In this document: piece by piece, positions 17,062 to 25,912 of the stretch
Layout of the letters: each line of letters begins with the position of its first letter
How positions within the stretch are numbered: the first letter of the stretch is position 1
Assembly (NCBI GenBank): GCA_944325315.1
Contig: CALVAA010000018.1
Location: forward strand, 1-39,577
Source: Candidatus Gastranaerophilales bacterium
Lineage (GTDB): Bacteria; Cyanobacteriota; Vampirovibrionia; Gastranaerophilales; Gastranaerophilaceae
Direction of reading: 5' to 3'
DNA: 39,577 bases
Notes under the pieces: model-generated
What the model was told of the DNA's origin: nothing
The model's database searches: none
Seen by the model: the letters and a program-made list of their open reading frames with translations, nothing else
Program-made: the position numbers and the translations under genes

Positions 17062-17602
17062 TCTTTCTCCTTTTTATCACTTCAATTAATACGCCGAGCA
17101 TAATTGAAGATATAATTAAATACGCAGGATTTACCTTTAGTAAAGCCAAAACAAGAATCAACAAAAACCAAAATACGCTAAAAATATCTACAATGCTTTT
17201 TTGCCACATTTCTTTCAGCGCCAGGTAAACCAATACTATAACCGATATATTGACACCCCAAAATAGCCCTTCAATAAAAGGAATACTTGAAATTTTAGTC
17301 AAAAAATGCGCAACTAAAACAATCGAAACAAAAGGAGAAAAACTCATGCCTAAAGTGCTTGCAATCACTCCTTTAAACTTTGCAAGTTTGTACCCCACAA
17401 GAATAGACATATTTGCTGCAATTATTCCGGGCAAACACTGGCTAACACAATAATAATCACACAATTCATCTTCACTTAGCCAATTTCTTTTGACAATAAG
17501 CTCTTCTTTCATTACAGGAACAATAACATATCCGCCCCCAAGAAGGATTACGCCGATTTTTAAAAAGACCTTAAAAATATCTAAAAAACCGCATTTTTGC
17601 AT
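17054..17602 (-). CDS. chrA: Chromate transporter, single CHR-domain subunit (N-terminal half type)
   Basis: 182 residues with several membrane segments. FLKIGVILLGGGYVIVPVM and SQCLPGIIAANMSILVGYK are the CHR-domain signatures. It is the upstream partner of the second CHR gene. The start lies about 50 bases from the divergent pabBC promoter box. Confidence 0.88.
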   Translation of the reverse strand: MQKCGFLDIFKVFLKIGVILLGGGYVIVPVMKEELIVKRNWLSEDELCDYYCVSQCLPGIIAANMSILVGYKLAKFKGVIASTLGMSFSPFVSIVLVAHFLTKISSIPFIEGLFWGVNISVIVLVYLALKEMWQKSIVDIFSVFWFLLILVLALLKVNPAYLIISSIMLGVLIEVIKRRKNE

Positions 17603-17655
17603 AAAGCTATTTTAACCAAAGCAAACTAACTATACAACAACTTAAAACAAAAATT

Positions 17656-17661
17656 TATAAT
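17656..17661 (+). promoter_or_regulatory. TATAAT box, nearly leaderless pabBC
   Basis: A consensus -10 box ends 11 bases before the pabBC ATG, and no Shine-Dalgarno sequence lies between them. The predicted transcript would start within about 5 bases of the ATG. No good -35 is seen. Confidence 0.45.
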
Positions 17662-17672
17662 ACAATAGTTTT

Positions 17673-19294
17673 ATGATAATATTCCAAGACAAAATTTTTA
17701 AAAAGCCTTTTGAAATAATATCAGCTTTTAACAGTGAAGAAATCGATAAAGCTTTTTATAAAATTAATCTTTTAAAAAAAGTTTTTATCTTGTCGGCTAT
17801 CTTTCTTGCCAAACAAAAGAATTTTTCTTAAAAAGAAAAATAAAATCTAAAACGCCTCTTATTTATTTTGAAGCACACAAACAATATGAAAAAATAAAAT
17901 ATCCTGAAACTTTTAAAAAAGCTAACCTTTATATAAAAGAAAATATCACTTTTAATCAATATAGACAAGATATTCAAAAAATAAAAAAATACATTGAAAA
18001 AGGAACAACCTATGAAGTTAACTACACATATTCAAATGATATTATAACAGATACAGATGGATATAGTCTTTTTTTAAATTTAATACAAAACCAAAAAACG
18101 CCGTATTGTGCTTATATCAAAAATGAATTTGAAGAAATTCTTTCTTTTTCTCCTGAATTATTTTTTTCAATAGAAAACAATAAAATCACAACCAAACCAA
18201 TGAAAGGAACACTAAAAAGAGAAGGGGACGATAAAAAAGAAATTGATTTTTTAAAAAACGATTCAAAAAACAAAAGTGAAAACACAATGATAGTTGTTTT
18301 AATCAGAAACGATTTAGCAAAAATCAAAGACAGCTTTAATATTAAAACAGAAAAACTATTTGAAATTGAAACTCATAAAACACTTCACCAAATGACTTCA
18401 ACAATAAGCGCAAAGTTAAAAAAAGTAGATTTAAAAGATATTTTTTCCTGTCTTTTTCCTTGCGGGTCTATAACAGGAGCGCCAAAAATTTCTACAATGG
18501 ATATTATTGATAAAATTGAAAATTACAAAAGACAAATATACTGTGGCGCAATAGGTCAAATTCATAAAGACAATGCTCTTTTTAGTGTTCCTATAAGAAT
18601 TCTTGAAAGAAAAGAAAAAGAAAATGTTTTTAAATTTTGTCAAGGGGGTGCAATTGTTTGGAAATCCAATACAAAAGATGAATGGGATGAGTGCAAAACA
18701 AAAAGATTATTTTTAGGAAACAGCATAGATTTTAACTTAATTGAAACAATTTTAATAAAAAATAATACCCCGCAATTATACTTTGAGCATTTAAAAAGAT
18801 TAAAAAACTCCTGCAAGAAACTTGGTTTTAAATTTAACAATAACCTAATTAATGAAAAATTTGAAAATAATAAAATTGCACACATTATTTTAAATAAAAA
18901 CGGGGATTATGAAATTAGTTATAGAAAAATTGATACAATAGAAACCAATAAAATTGATATAAGCAATTTAAAAACCTATTCAAAAAACGAATTTTTATAC
19001 CACAAAACAGATTTTAGACCATGGTATAAAAAAACAGAAAAATCTTTTGACACACTTTATACAAACGAAAAAGAAGAACTCACAGAAGGCACAAGAACTA
19101 ACATCATTCTTCTTTTAGATAGCAAACTCTATACTCCAAAAACTTCCTGCGGACTTTTAGGCGGAACAGCCAGAAATTCTTTAATTTTAAACAAACAAAT
19201 TAAAGAAAAAGTTTTATACAAAGAGGATTTATTCAAAGCTGAAAAAATATTTCTTATAAATTCAATAAGAGGAATATTGGAGGTTAAATTGTGA
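17673..19294 (+). pseudogene. pabB/pabC: Fused aminodeoxychorismate synthase component I / aminodeoxychorismate lyase, frameshifted
   Basis: Makes 4-aminobenzoate for folate. The reading frame opens at 17673 (MIIFQDKIF) and closes at 17829. The frame one base back is open from 17768 and carries the rest, beginning FYLVGYLSCQTKEFF as expected for PabB. The switch falls on the run of seven A at 17774-17780. Downstream, the chorismate-binding domain is intact (PMKGT, MIVVLIRNDLAKI, GSITGAPK), and is followed from about 18735 by a PabC/branched-chain-transaminase-like domain (DFNLIETIL, EGTRTNIILL, GLLGGTARN). The 0-frame TTA AAA AAA can slip -1, so a functional frameshift is possible; a lost base by mutation or sequencing error is equally possible. 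The C-terminal part could alone start at 18200. Confidence 0.82.
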
Positions 19295-19850
19295 TAATTA
19301 TAGATAATTATGACTCTTTTACATACAATATTGTTGAATACTTTAAAGTATTGGGCGTTAATTTAAAAGTTTATAAAAACAATGAAATTACAATAAAAGA
19401 ATTAAAAAAGAAAAACTTTTCAAGCGCAATTCTGTCTCCCGGTCCAAATAACCCCAATAAAGCCGGTATTTGTCTCGATTTTATAGACTATTTTAAAGAT
19501 AAAAAGAAAATCCTGGGCGTATGCCTTGGTCATCAAGCAATAGCACAATACTTTGGTGCTAAAATTGTAAAAGCAAAAAACCAGTTCACGGGGAGGTTTC
19601 AAAAATTTTTTTTAAAAAGGATGAAAACCTTTTTTATGGCTTTAAACAAGGCTTTTTAGCAACAAGATACCACTCGCTTGTTGTTAAAAATACAAATAAA
19701 AACATTCTAAAAACCGCCTGGTTAAAGGATGAAACAATAATGGGCTTAAGAGTAAAAGAAAATATTTTTGGAGTTCAGTTTCACCCTGAAGCAATTTTAA
19801 CCGAAGGCGGAATAAAGATTTTTAAAAATTTTATCGATTTAAAATTATAA
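19291..19850 (+). pseudogene. pabA: Aminodeoxychorismate synthase component II (glutamine amidotransferase), frameshifted
   Basis: Class I glutamine amidotransferase that supplies ammonia to PabB. It starts at GTG, four bases overlapping the pabBC stop, with GGAGG seven bases before. It runs through IDNYDSFTYNI, the oxyanion SPGPNNP and the nucleophile block GVCLGHQAIAQ. At GGGG (19590-19593) the frame breaks and closes at 19659. One base back, the protein continues as EVSKIFFKK, then TRYHSL and GVQFHPEAILTEGG with the catalytic His and Glu, to a TAA at 19850. All triad residues therefore survive in two frames. Its 3' end overlaps the convergent glycosyltransferase gene by 20 bases. Confidence 0.82.
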
Positions 19851-20766
19851 AAAATTTTAAAAACGGTCTTAAAAGACAAAAAGTAAAATAGTTTTTACTG
19901 TTTAAAACAAGTTTATAAAATTCAAAATATTTTTTATTTTTTATATCTTTCAATCTCAAAATATCAAATTCATTTTCAAAATACTTCATATATTCATAAA
20001 CTTTTTTTCTTTTTTCTTTTGTTTTATAAGAGTTGAAATGCCAGTATAAAAATTTTAAAACAATATTTTGAAAATCTGTTTTATGCTTTTTAAATATATC
20101 AAATTTAATCAAATTTTCTTTTAATTCTATTAGCGCTAAAAATGCGTTTTTTTCATCTCTGTTGTTTGAAATAGATTCTTGTCTTATTCTTTTATATACT
20201 AAGGTTTCATCTATAAAAACTGTTTTTTTAGAAAGAAAAAAAGCACTGTATACAAAAGCAAGGTCATTAGAAGAAGAAAGGTTACTAAAAGCAAGATTAT
20301 GCTTTTTAATTAAATCCGACTCAATAATCTTATCAAATGCCCAGCCGATTGGAATATCATTTTCATAACTATGCTTTTTTAATGTCGTTTTAATATCGCC
20401 AATAAATTCTTCGCTATTACAAATTACAATTTCGGCTTTCTCTTGTTCAATTTTATTAAACATTTTATACAAAAAACATTCCGAAAATACATCATCCCCA
20501 TCAAGAAAAATAACATATTTACCGTTAATTTTATCCAGTGCAAAATTTCTTGCAACACCGGCATTTTGATGGGGTATTTTATAAGGTTTTATAAAATTAA
20601 ATTCTTTTGCAAATTTTTCAATAATTTGATAAGTTGAATCATTAGAGCCGTCATCAACAACAATAACTTCATAATTATCAAACTCCTGTGCTACAAGTGA
20701 GTGGAGCGAATGGGTAATATATTTTTCAATATTATATGAAGTTAAAACAACAGAAACATCAACCAT
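19831..20766 (-). CDS. Family 2 glycosyltransferase
   Basis: 311 residues. A GT-A fold enzyme that adds sugars from nucleotide-sugar donors, probably to surface glycans. It starts VDVSVVLTSYNIEKYI, with nucleotide-binding DDGS at 38-41 and the metal-binding DGDD (DxD) at 89-92. The C-terminal half is Lys/Phe-rich and has no clear membrane span. It follows the exported protein gene by one base, so both are probably co-transcribed. Donor and acceptor cannot be read from the sequence. Confidence 0.88.
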   Translation of the reverse strand: MVDVSVVLTSYNIEKYITHSLHSLVAQEFDNYEVIVVDDGSNDSTYQIIEKFAKEFNFIKPYKIPHQNAGVARNFALDKINGKYVIFLDGDDVFSECFLYKMFNKIEQEKAEIVICNSEEFIGDIKTTLKKHSYENDIPIGWAFDKIIESDLIKKHNLAFSNLSSSNDLAFVYSAFFLSKKTVFIDETLVYKRIRQESISNNRDEKNAFLALIELKENLIKFDIFKKHKTDFQNIVLKFLYWHFNSYKTKEKRKKVYEYMKYFENEFDILRLKDIKNKKYFEFYKLVLNSKNYFTFCLLRPFLKFFIILNR

Positions 20767-20767
20767 A

Positions 20768-21385
20768 CTAGAATTTTAGCGCCTTTATAAAACTGCCCGC
20801 AACAACAGGATTAAAGGCTTTTGTATCAGTTATTGCAACAATAAGTTTTGTTGAAGGTTTTTTTGTTTTTTCATTTACAGTTGAATAAGCTGCAATTATA
20901 CCTGTAACATTTTTAAAAGGAACATTTTTAACATCAGCTTTAAATTTAATAAAAGGAATTGTTTTTCCCTGTGCAACAAAACTTCCTCTTTGAACAATTT
21001 GAAAATTTTCAAAAGTTATAAAAGAATCCTTAAGACTATTTAAAATATTGTTTATTTTGCTGTCTATTTTATGCGTTATGAAGTCTTCAGGAGAAACTTT
21101 GCCGGTATCTTTTAAATCGTATATTGTAATTTTTTGATTAGTTGGAAGATATTTTGCACTAATTTTTTTATAGCCAAAAATATTAAAACAGCGTGACAAT
21201 TGGTAATCAGTTGAAACGGAAGAAAAATCCGCATAATTTTTTTCACTTTTTACAAACTCATCCCTTGGCGGATTTTTATATGCATTGATTTTATTTTTTA
21301 CATAAGCATATCCGCCAAACGCAAAAAAAGCAACAACCAATAAAATAAAAATAATTTTTTTAATAATGCTTTTAAGACAACCCAT
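20768..21385 (-). CDS. Membrane-anchored or exported protein, unknown
   Basis: 205 residues from the ATG at 21385, chosen because GAGGAGTG lies just before it; an upstream TTG four codons earlier would overlap that site. The N-terminus (CLKSIIKKIIFILLVVAFFAFGGY) shows one positively charged membrane anchor. The rest looks like an extracytoplasmic beta-rich domain with no motif I recognise. It is paired with the glycosyltransferase gene downstream. Confidence 0.7.
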   Translation of the reverse strand: MGCLKSIIKKIIFILLVVAFFAFGGYAYVKNKINAYKNPPRDEFVKSEKNYADFSSVSTDYQLSRCFNIFGYKKISAKYLPTNQKITIYDLKDTGKVSPEDFITHKIDSKINNILNSLKDSFITFENFQIVQRGSFVAQGKTIPFIKFKADVKNVPFKNVTGIIAAYSTVNEKTKKPSTKLIVAITDTKAFNPVVAGSFIKALKF

Positions 21386-21397
21386 AACACTCCTCAA

Positions 21398-21969
21398 TCA
21401 TAATTTACTATAAAACAACGGAAAATACAAGTTTATATATCCCGCTTTTTACTTGTATAACTTAATTTAGGTATTTGTATAAAAGTTTTAGCTCCAACCT
21501 TATACTGCCGCCCTGAAGCGGTTTTAGGGTCTTAGGGGCGGAGGATTAAAGGACATCATTTATACATTTATAGTGTTTAGGTTTATTCTAACAAACATTC
21601 TTAATAAGATGCCAAAGGAAGTTCAGCATGACAAAGTAAAGTTTCTTTCTTCCAGTTGAAGTTGATAAGATTCCGAAACGGTTTCAAAATAGCAAAGTTA
21701 AACAACCCCAACCAACACAAAATGTCGACAAGCTCCAGACTCTGGAACCCTTCGATAAGACTATTGTATCAGAAATTAGCTTATATTCAAGTCTTATTCA
21801 TGTAATAAAACAGTCAACTCAAGAATATTACAATATGAAAAGTATATTAGTTAAAATGTAAAATTTGAATTTACAAATATTAATATTAAAGCAATTTTTA
21901 TTTTTGGATGGTTTTACAATTGTATAATAAAAGTTTTTATAAAATGTGTTTTACATAGAAAGGAATGTT
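21398..21969. other. Gene-free region with decayed repeats and a GC-rich hairpin
   Basis: I find no credible coding frame. At 21508-21541 CCGCCC pairs with GGGCGG around an inner CCCT/AGGG, which stands out in this AT-rich DNA. At 21605-21633 and 21666-21694 lie degraded copies of the TAAGAT..GAA..TTC..ATGACA palindrome that is better preserved at 38.9-39.06 kb. AGAAAGGAA before 21970 is the ribosome-binding site of the next gene. Confidence 0.5.
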
Positions 21970-22209
21970 ATGCAACAAGTAATGTCAACAGGTTATGTTA
22001 AAGTAGGAAATGATTACATAAACCCTAATAACATAACTCATATAGGGAAAAATCCTGATGGAACAACCTTTGTCAGCTATAATACTTTTGCTCAAGGACC
22101 AAATGGTATTACCCCTTTAGCTGATAGAATTCCTGTAAATAGTGATAAATTTGCACAGTGTGCTAATAAAGCAATGCAAACTGGTCAAATTGTTGATGTA
22201 ATGGCTTAA
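21970..22209 (+). CDS. Small conserved-looking protein (79 aa), unknown
   Basis: 79 residues from ATG 21970, selected because AGAAAGGAA sits four bases upstream; a GTG eight codons earlier is less likely. It starts MQQVMSTGYVKVGNDYI and ends TGQIVDVMA. The composition is Asn/Gly/Thr-rich and beta-like, with no membrane span. The opening GYVKVGNDYINPNNI followed by a repeat-like GTTFVSYNT suggests a small beta fold. A clear terminator follows, so the gene is probably monocistronic and may be well expressed. Family not recognised. Confidence 0.75.
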   Translation: MQQVMSTGYVKVGNDYINPNNITHIGKNPDGTTFVSYNTFAQGPNGITPLADRIPVNSDKFAQCANKAMQTGQIVDVMA

Positions 22210-22237
22210 ATGAAACTATATTAAACTTATAAAAATG

Positions 22238-22270
22238 AAAGGGATAATACTACTTGTTATCCCTTTTTTA
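22238..22270. terminator. Intrinsic terminator between small gene and tRNA-Leu
   Basis: AAAGGGATAA and TTATCCCTTT form a 10-bp stem with a 9-base loop followed by TTT on the plus strand. The minus strand also has a T-tract after the stem, so it may serve the convergent tRNA too. Confidence 0.85.
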
Positions 22271-22272
22271 AA

Positions 22273-22353
22273 TGTCGATAGGGGGACTTGAACCCCCACG
22301 GATTTCTCCACATGCTCCTGAAACATGCGTGTCTGCCATTTCACCATATCGAC
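22273..22353 (-). tRNA. tRNA-Leu(CAG)
   Basis: The minus strand folds as a class II tRNA: acceptor GTCGATA/TATCGAC, anticodon stem CATGT/GCATG with loop TTCAGGA (anticodon CAG), a long variable arm (TGGAGAAATCCG), and T-arm GGGGG TTCAAGT CCCCC. CCA is not encoded. Confidence 0.93.
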
Positions 22354-22450
22354 GCAATTTATTAAATTTTCATACGTTGTACATATTGCATAGTGCAAAA
22401 TAAATAACACTAATATTATAATCAAAAAAAATTCCAAGGAAACAATTTTT

Positions 22451-23401
22451 ATGCAAATATCTTTTGCGCATACTTATATACCAAATACAAAATACGGGCT
22501 AAAAAAAGCCGAAAAAACTGAATTTAAAAAAGAAAAAACAAATGCAATAATACAACCCGAAAAAAATAAAAATCTAACTTTAAACCATTACAGAGCAAAC
22601 AGTGTTCCTTTTTTGAATTCATTTACCGGTTCTTATAAAAAAGACAAACACGGAAAACAAATCCTAAATAACGATATCTATTTTGTATATATGAGTACAT
22701 ACGGCAAAAATACAAAATGGGCAGATGATATGATACAAGCAACATACGAGCTTTCCGAAATGATGGAAGAAAATTGTGATTTTGACAGTATTTTAGAAAT
22801 TGCAGAAGAAGAAATTGCAAAAATTAATGGCGGCATGTCTTTTGGCAAAAGAAAAAGCATGTTTGAAAAAAAACTTTATAACCACTATACCGTGCTTAAA
22901 GAATTTTCAAGGGGTTTTGAATATTGGGATAAATATTTTAACTTATTTAATTTTAACTGCTACAGCGCATTTCCAAAAATAAAAAACATATCAAACGAAA
23001 AATATAAAGGCGCAAATGTATGTAAAATATCCTATAGAGACGACTATATTGATATAGAATACGGACAAGGCGAAAGATCAAATTTAGAGTTTGTTAAACA
23101 AGAATACGAAAAGTTAAAAGCAACCAAAAATCCGACAGAAGAACAAATACTTGAATCTTGCGCAATAATACAATGGTTGTTTTCACAAGAAACCCCATAT
23201 CTAAAAGGAAGCAATTCAATAGCAACACTTTTAACAAAAGCAATTATGCATTCAAACAAAATCATGCTAAGCCCGCTAAAAGAAGGGATTAGCCTGGATT
23301 TTGAAGCTTTTTACAGAAGTCTTGATGATTATATTAAAATATACCCGGATTTATACAGAAAACCGTGTAGGTTTCTTTCTAAATATTCTGGGGATGACTA
23401 G
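22451..23401 (+). CDS. Unknown protein (316 aa) with short N-terminal ISF motif
   Basis: 316 residues starting MQISFAHTYIPN. A Lys/Asn-rich disordered start of about 55 residues leads into a folded, largely helical part (for example WADDMIQATYELSEMMEEN and IAEEEIAKINGGMSFGKR). There is no signal peptide, no membrane span and no catalytic motif that I recognise. ISF at 3-5 resembles the I/V-x-F-K/Q motif in the 344-7770 cluster. AAGGAAA stands 10 bases before the ATG. The 3' end overlaps the convergent recombinase gene by 23 bases. Confidence 0.7.
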   Translation: MQISFAHTYIPNTKYGLKKAEKTEFKKEKTNAIIQPEKNKNLTLNHYRANSVPFLNSFTGSYKKDKHGKQILNNDIYFVYMSTYGKNTKWADDMIQATYELSEMMEENCDFDSILEIAEEEIAKINGGMSFGKRKSMFEKKLYNHYTVLKEFSRGFEYWDKYFNLFNFNCYSAFPKIKNISNEKYKGANVCKISYRDDYIDIEYGQGERSNLEFVKQEYEKLKATKNPTEEQILESCAIIQWLFSQETPYLKGSNSIATLLTKAIMHSNKIMLSPLKEGISLDFEAFYRSLDDYIKIYPDLYRKPCRFLSKYSGDD

Positions 23402-24293
23402 ATTCATAAACATCCTTTAGTCTTTGAATTGAAACATGGGTATATATTTGAGTATTTTTTATACTTGAGTGTCCTAATAGCTCCTGCACAATTCTTAAAT
23501 CGGCACCATGCTCCAGTAGCCTTGTTGCAAAACTGTGCCTGAACATATGAGGTGTTACATGTTTTGAAAAATGAATGGAATCAAGGCATTGTTTCAGAGC
23601 TTTTCTAATACTTTGATTTTGAAGGCGATAACCATTGTAGTTAATAAACAAAGGGCTTTGTGGAGTTTTGTCTTTTTTGCATATTAAATCTGAAACATTT
23701 TCAATATAATTCACAAGACTTTCTTTTGTTTTATCTGGTATTAAAACTATACGCTCTTTTGCGCCTTTGCCAAAAACCCTTATTTCATTCTGTTCAAGGT
23801 TTAAATTTTCATAATTCAATCCGGATAGCTCTGATATACGCATTCCTGAAACCCAAAGCAATTCTAAAATTATTCTGTTTCTGTAACCTGCGGGTGTGTC
23901 TATTTTAATTCCTCTTAAAATATTTTCAACTTCATCTTCATACAAAAAATCAGGTAATGTTTTATTTTGTTTTGGAATAGGAATACTGTCTACAGGATTA
24001 TACTCAATCAATTCTTCCTGATACAAAAAACGATAAAATGCTCTAATAGAAGCAATTTTTCTTGCAATAGTAGTTTTTGTGTAGTTAATATTACTGATAA
24101 AATAAAGATATTCACTAAATTTTGAAGGCTCAAGCGACAAAATATCAGCTTCGCCAAGCCAAAGCAAAAAAGTATAAACATCAGCACAATATGCTCTTAT
24201 TGTATGAGAAGAAAAGTTCTTTTCACTTTTAAGATAAATTTTAAAATCTTCAAGATATGCTTGCTTAAAAACCATATTAAGATTATTATACAC
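23379..24293 (-). CDS. xerC: Tyrosine recombinase, XerC/XerD type
   Basis: 304 residues, normal Xer length, with an N-terminal SAM-like core-binding domain and a C-terminal catalytic domain. All catalytic residues are present: Arg152 (SGMRISEL), Lys176 (GKGAKER), His249 and Arg252 (HMFRHSFA), His275 (LLGHSSI) and Tyr284 (TQIYTHV). It most likely resolves chromosome dimers at dif; no mobile element surrounds it. The frame opens at a GTG, but a TATAAT box overlaps those codons, so ATG 24275 (MVFKQAYLEDF) on a leaderless mRNA is a good alternative start. XerC versus XerD cannot be settled here. Confidence 0.9.
   Translation of the reverse strand: MYNNLNMVFKQAYLEDFKIYLKSEKNFSSHTIRAYCADVYTFLLWLGEADILSLEPSKFSEYLYFISNINYTKTTIARKIASIRAFYRFLYQEELIEYNPVDSIPIPKQNKTLPDFLYEDEVENILRGIKIDTPAGYRNRIILELLWVSGMRISELSGLNYENLNLEQNEIRVFGKGAKERIVLIPDKTKESLVNYIENVSDLICKKDKTPQSPLFINYNGYRLQNQSIRKALKQCLDSIHFSKHVTPHMFRHSFATRLLEHGADLRIVQELLGHSSIKNTQIYTHVSIQRLKDVYESSHPQNI
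24285..24290 (-). promoter_or_regulatory. TATAAT box, nearly leaderless recombinase
   Basis: A consensus -10 lies nine bases before the ATG at 24275, and no Shine-Dalgarno sequence is seen. If used, the mRNA would begin within a few bases of that ATG. Confidence 0.35.
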
Positions 24294-24424
24294 ATTTTAT
24301 TTAAAAAAAATAAACATTTTTTTGTATGTAAAAATGTAACAAATAATTGTATTATTATATCAAATATTTTCCCTTTATTATATTATTTTGATGGATATCC
24401 CCCAAACATAAGGAATTAGTTTAA

Positions 24425-25072
24425 TTGCAAAACAATTTCGACAGTCTTGATAATTTGGAGCTTAGAGTACAAAAATCTTCTGTAGTACAGCAAAGAGCAG
24501 GGCTTGTTGCTGTTTATATGTACAAACAATTTATTGAATTTCATCAAGCAACACTTAATACTAATGATATGTTTTCGAAAATTTTAGAAAACCTTGCTGA
24601 AGTTTTAGAATATTTAAAACAATCTTTAAATGTAAGAAATGTTCCAACTCAAAACGTTACTTGTACTGTTGATTCAGCTAAGACACTTGCTATAGTTAAT
24701 GTTTTATGGCATAAAATCAGTTTTACTTCCCGCTTTAATATCTCCCCAAAAGCACTTCCCAGAAAAGACGGAAATCCTATGTTTTGCGGAAGAATATTAG
24801 CAATAAACGGCGATTTTACAAAGCTCATCAAAGAAACAGATGACTACGAAACCCAAATGGATATACTTTTAGCTAATGAAATTGCTTCTTTATATATTCC
24901 TGCCGAAAAAAACAGAGGAACAATTATGACAATAAGGCATAAAGATAACCAGGAACTGTATATAAGCCAATTAGACGCAGCAAGGGAATTTTTACTTAAG
25001 GTTATCGAAATTGTTTGCGCAGGGGGAGAATTTCATAAACAGAATACTAAAAAAACAGGTTTTCTGTTTTAA
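24425..25072 (+). CDS. Unknown protein (215 aa)
   Basis: 215 residues starting at TTG after AAGGA. The first 75 residues are helical (QRAGLVAVYMYKQFIEFHQA, then ILENLAEVLEYLKQSL). The rest mixes beta and helical segments (PMFCGRILAINGDF, GTIMTIRHKDN). There is no membrane span or known motif. It is divergent from the recombinase gene, and ends 10 bases before a GC-rich hairpin that separates it from a convergent small gene. I do not recognise the family. Confidence 0.72.
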   Translation: MQNNFDSLDNLELRVQKSSVVQQRAGLVAVYMYKQFIEFHQATLNTNDMFSKILENLAEVLEYLKQSLNVRNVPTQNVTCTVDSAKTLAIVNVLWHKISFTSRFNISPKALPRKDGNPMFCGRILAINGDFTKLIKETDDYETQMDILLANEIASLYIPAEKNRGTIMTIRHKDNQELYISQLDAAREFLLKVIEIVCAGGEFHKQNTKKTGFLF

Positions 25073-25081
25073 GACACGTCA

Positions 25082-25102
25082 AGGCCGGATTAAATCCGGC
25101 CT
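25082..25102. terminator. GC-rich hairpin between convergent genes
   Basis: AGGCCGGATT and AATCCGGCCT form a nearly loopless palindrome, by far the most GC-rich spot nearby. It lacks a clear U-tract on either side, so it may work by stem strength alone or be a repeat remnant. Confidence 0.5.
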
Positions 25103-25113
25103 AAAATCATTTC

Positions 25114-25281
25114 CTAATGTTGTACTTCGAGCGTATGCGAATGGAGTATTCTTTCAATTAACCTTTGAAAAAAGCTTTTTGCAGGCGTCTGAATAAATTC
25201 GCTTAGTTTTCTGAAATCTTTTTCGTATTGAATAATAATCGGATTATACTCGCATAATTCTAAATCATTTTCATAGTCCAT
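25114..25281 (-). CDS. Small protein (55 aa), unknown
   Basis: ATG to TAG, 55 codons, starting MDYENDLELCEYNPIII and ending HSHTLEVQH. AAGGAT lies nine bases before the ATG. The middle (KDFRKLSEFIQTPAKSFFQR) looks like amphipathic helix. It is divergent from tsaE and ends just before the GC-rich hairpin. No family is recognised. Confidence 0.55.
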   Translation of the reverse strand: MDYENDLELCEYNPIIIQYEKDFRKLSEFIQTPAKSFFQRLIERILHSHTLEVQH

Positions 25282-25389
25282 TTTGTCTTATCCTTATTTG
25301 CTAACCCTTACACTATATATAACGACATGCCTCAGTTAAAGCTTTAAATTTAAGTTTAATTGTTTACAATTCTTAATATTTTTTTAAGG

Positions 25390-25395
25390 TAAAAT
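25390..25395 (+). promoter_or_regulatory. TAAAAT box just before tsaE
   Basis: A -10-like hexamer ends seven bases before the tsaE ATG. AAGG just upstream is too far from the ATG for normal initiation. TTTACA at 25363 is 21 bases away, longer than the standard spacing. Confidence 0.3.
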
Positions 25396-25402
25396 TTGTA
25401 TT

Positions 25403-25912
25403 ATGAAAATCAAAGTTCAATCGCTTGATCAAACTAAAAAAATTGCTGCTCTTTTTGCTTCTTCCCTTGATAAAGACGGACTTTTTGTAACACTGACGGG
25501 AGATATCGGAGCAGGTAAGACTCAATTCGTTAGATATGTTTTAGAATATTTAAACATTAATAAAAAAGTCACAAGTCCAAGTTTTGTAATTTTAAACGAA
25601 TACAAAAGTCCCCTTTTTCCAATATATCATTTTGATTTATACAGACTGGAAAAAAAAGGGCTGGATTCAATCATTCTGGAATTAAGAGAGTATTCAAAAA
25701 CAGGAGTTTTAACATTTATAGAATGGGCAGAATTTGCTCACGGCGAAATACCAAAAAATGCTTTAAGAATAAATGTTCAATACGATAACAATAATTTAGA
25801 TATCAGATATTTCAATTTTAGCAGCTTGGATGAGGCCAATTACAAGTTTATAGAAAAATTTCAAAAAAGGATTAAAGATGAACATCTTAGCAATATGCTC
25901 TGCTTTGAATAA
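25403..25912 (+). CDS. tsaE: tRNA t6A biosynthesis ATPase TsaE
   Basis: 169 residues. It powers the TsaBDE complex that makes threonylcarbamoyladenosine at position 37 of ANN-decoding tRNAs. The P-loop GDIGAGKT is at 33-40, and TSPSFVILNEY and FDLYRLE are family signatures. The end (IEWAEFAHGEIP) is also typical. It overlaps tsaB by 35 bases, giving a tight two-gene operon. A TAAAAT box at 25390-25395 ends seven bases before the ATG, with no normal ribosome-binding site, so the message may be leaderless. Confidence 0.95.
   Translation: MKIKVQSLDQTKKIAALFASSLDKDGLFVTLTGDIGAGKTQFVRYVLEYLNINKKVTSPSFVILNEYKSPLFPIYHFDLYRLEKKGLDSIILELREYSKTGVLTFIEWAEFAHGEIPKNALRINVQYDNNNLDIRYFNFSSLDEANYKFIEKFQKRIKDEHLSNMLCFE

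Noticed and set aside
21946..21969. GTG start extending the 79-aa protein by eight codons
   Set aside because: The strong AGAAAGGAA site lies inside this extension and points to ATG 21970.
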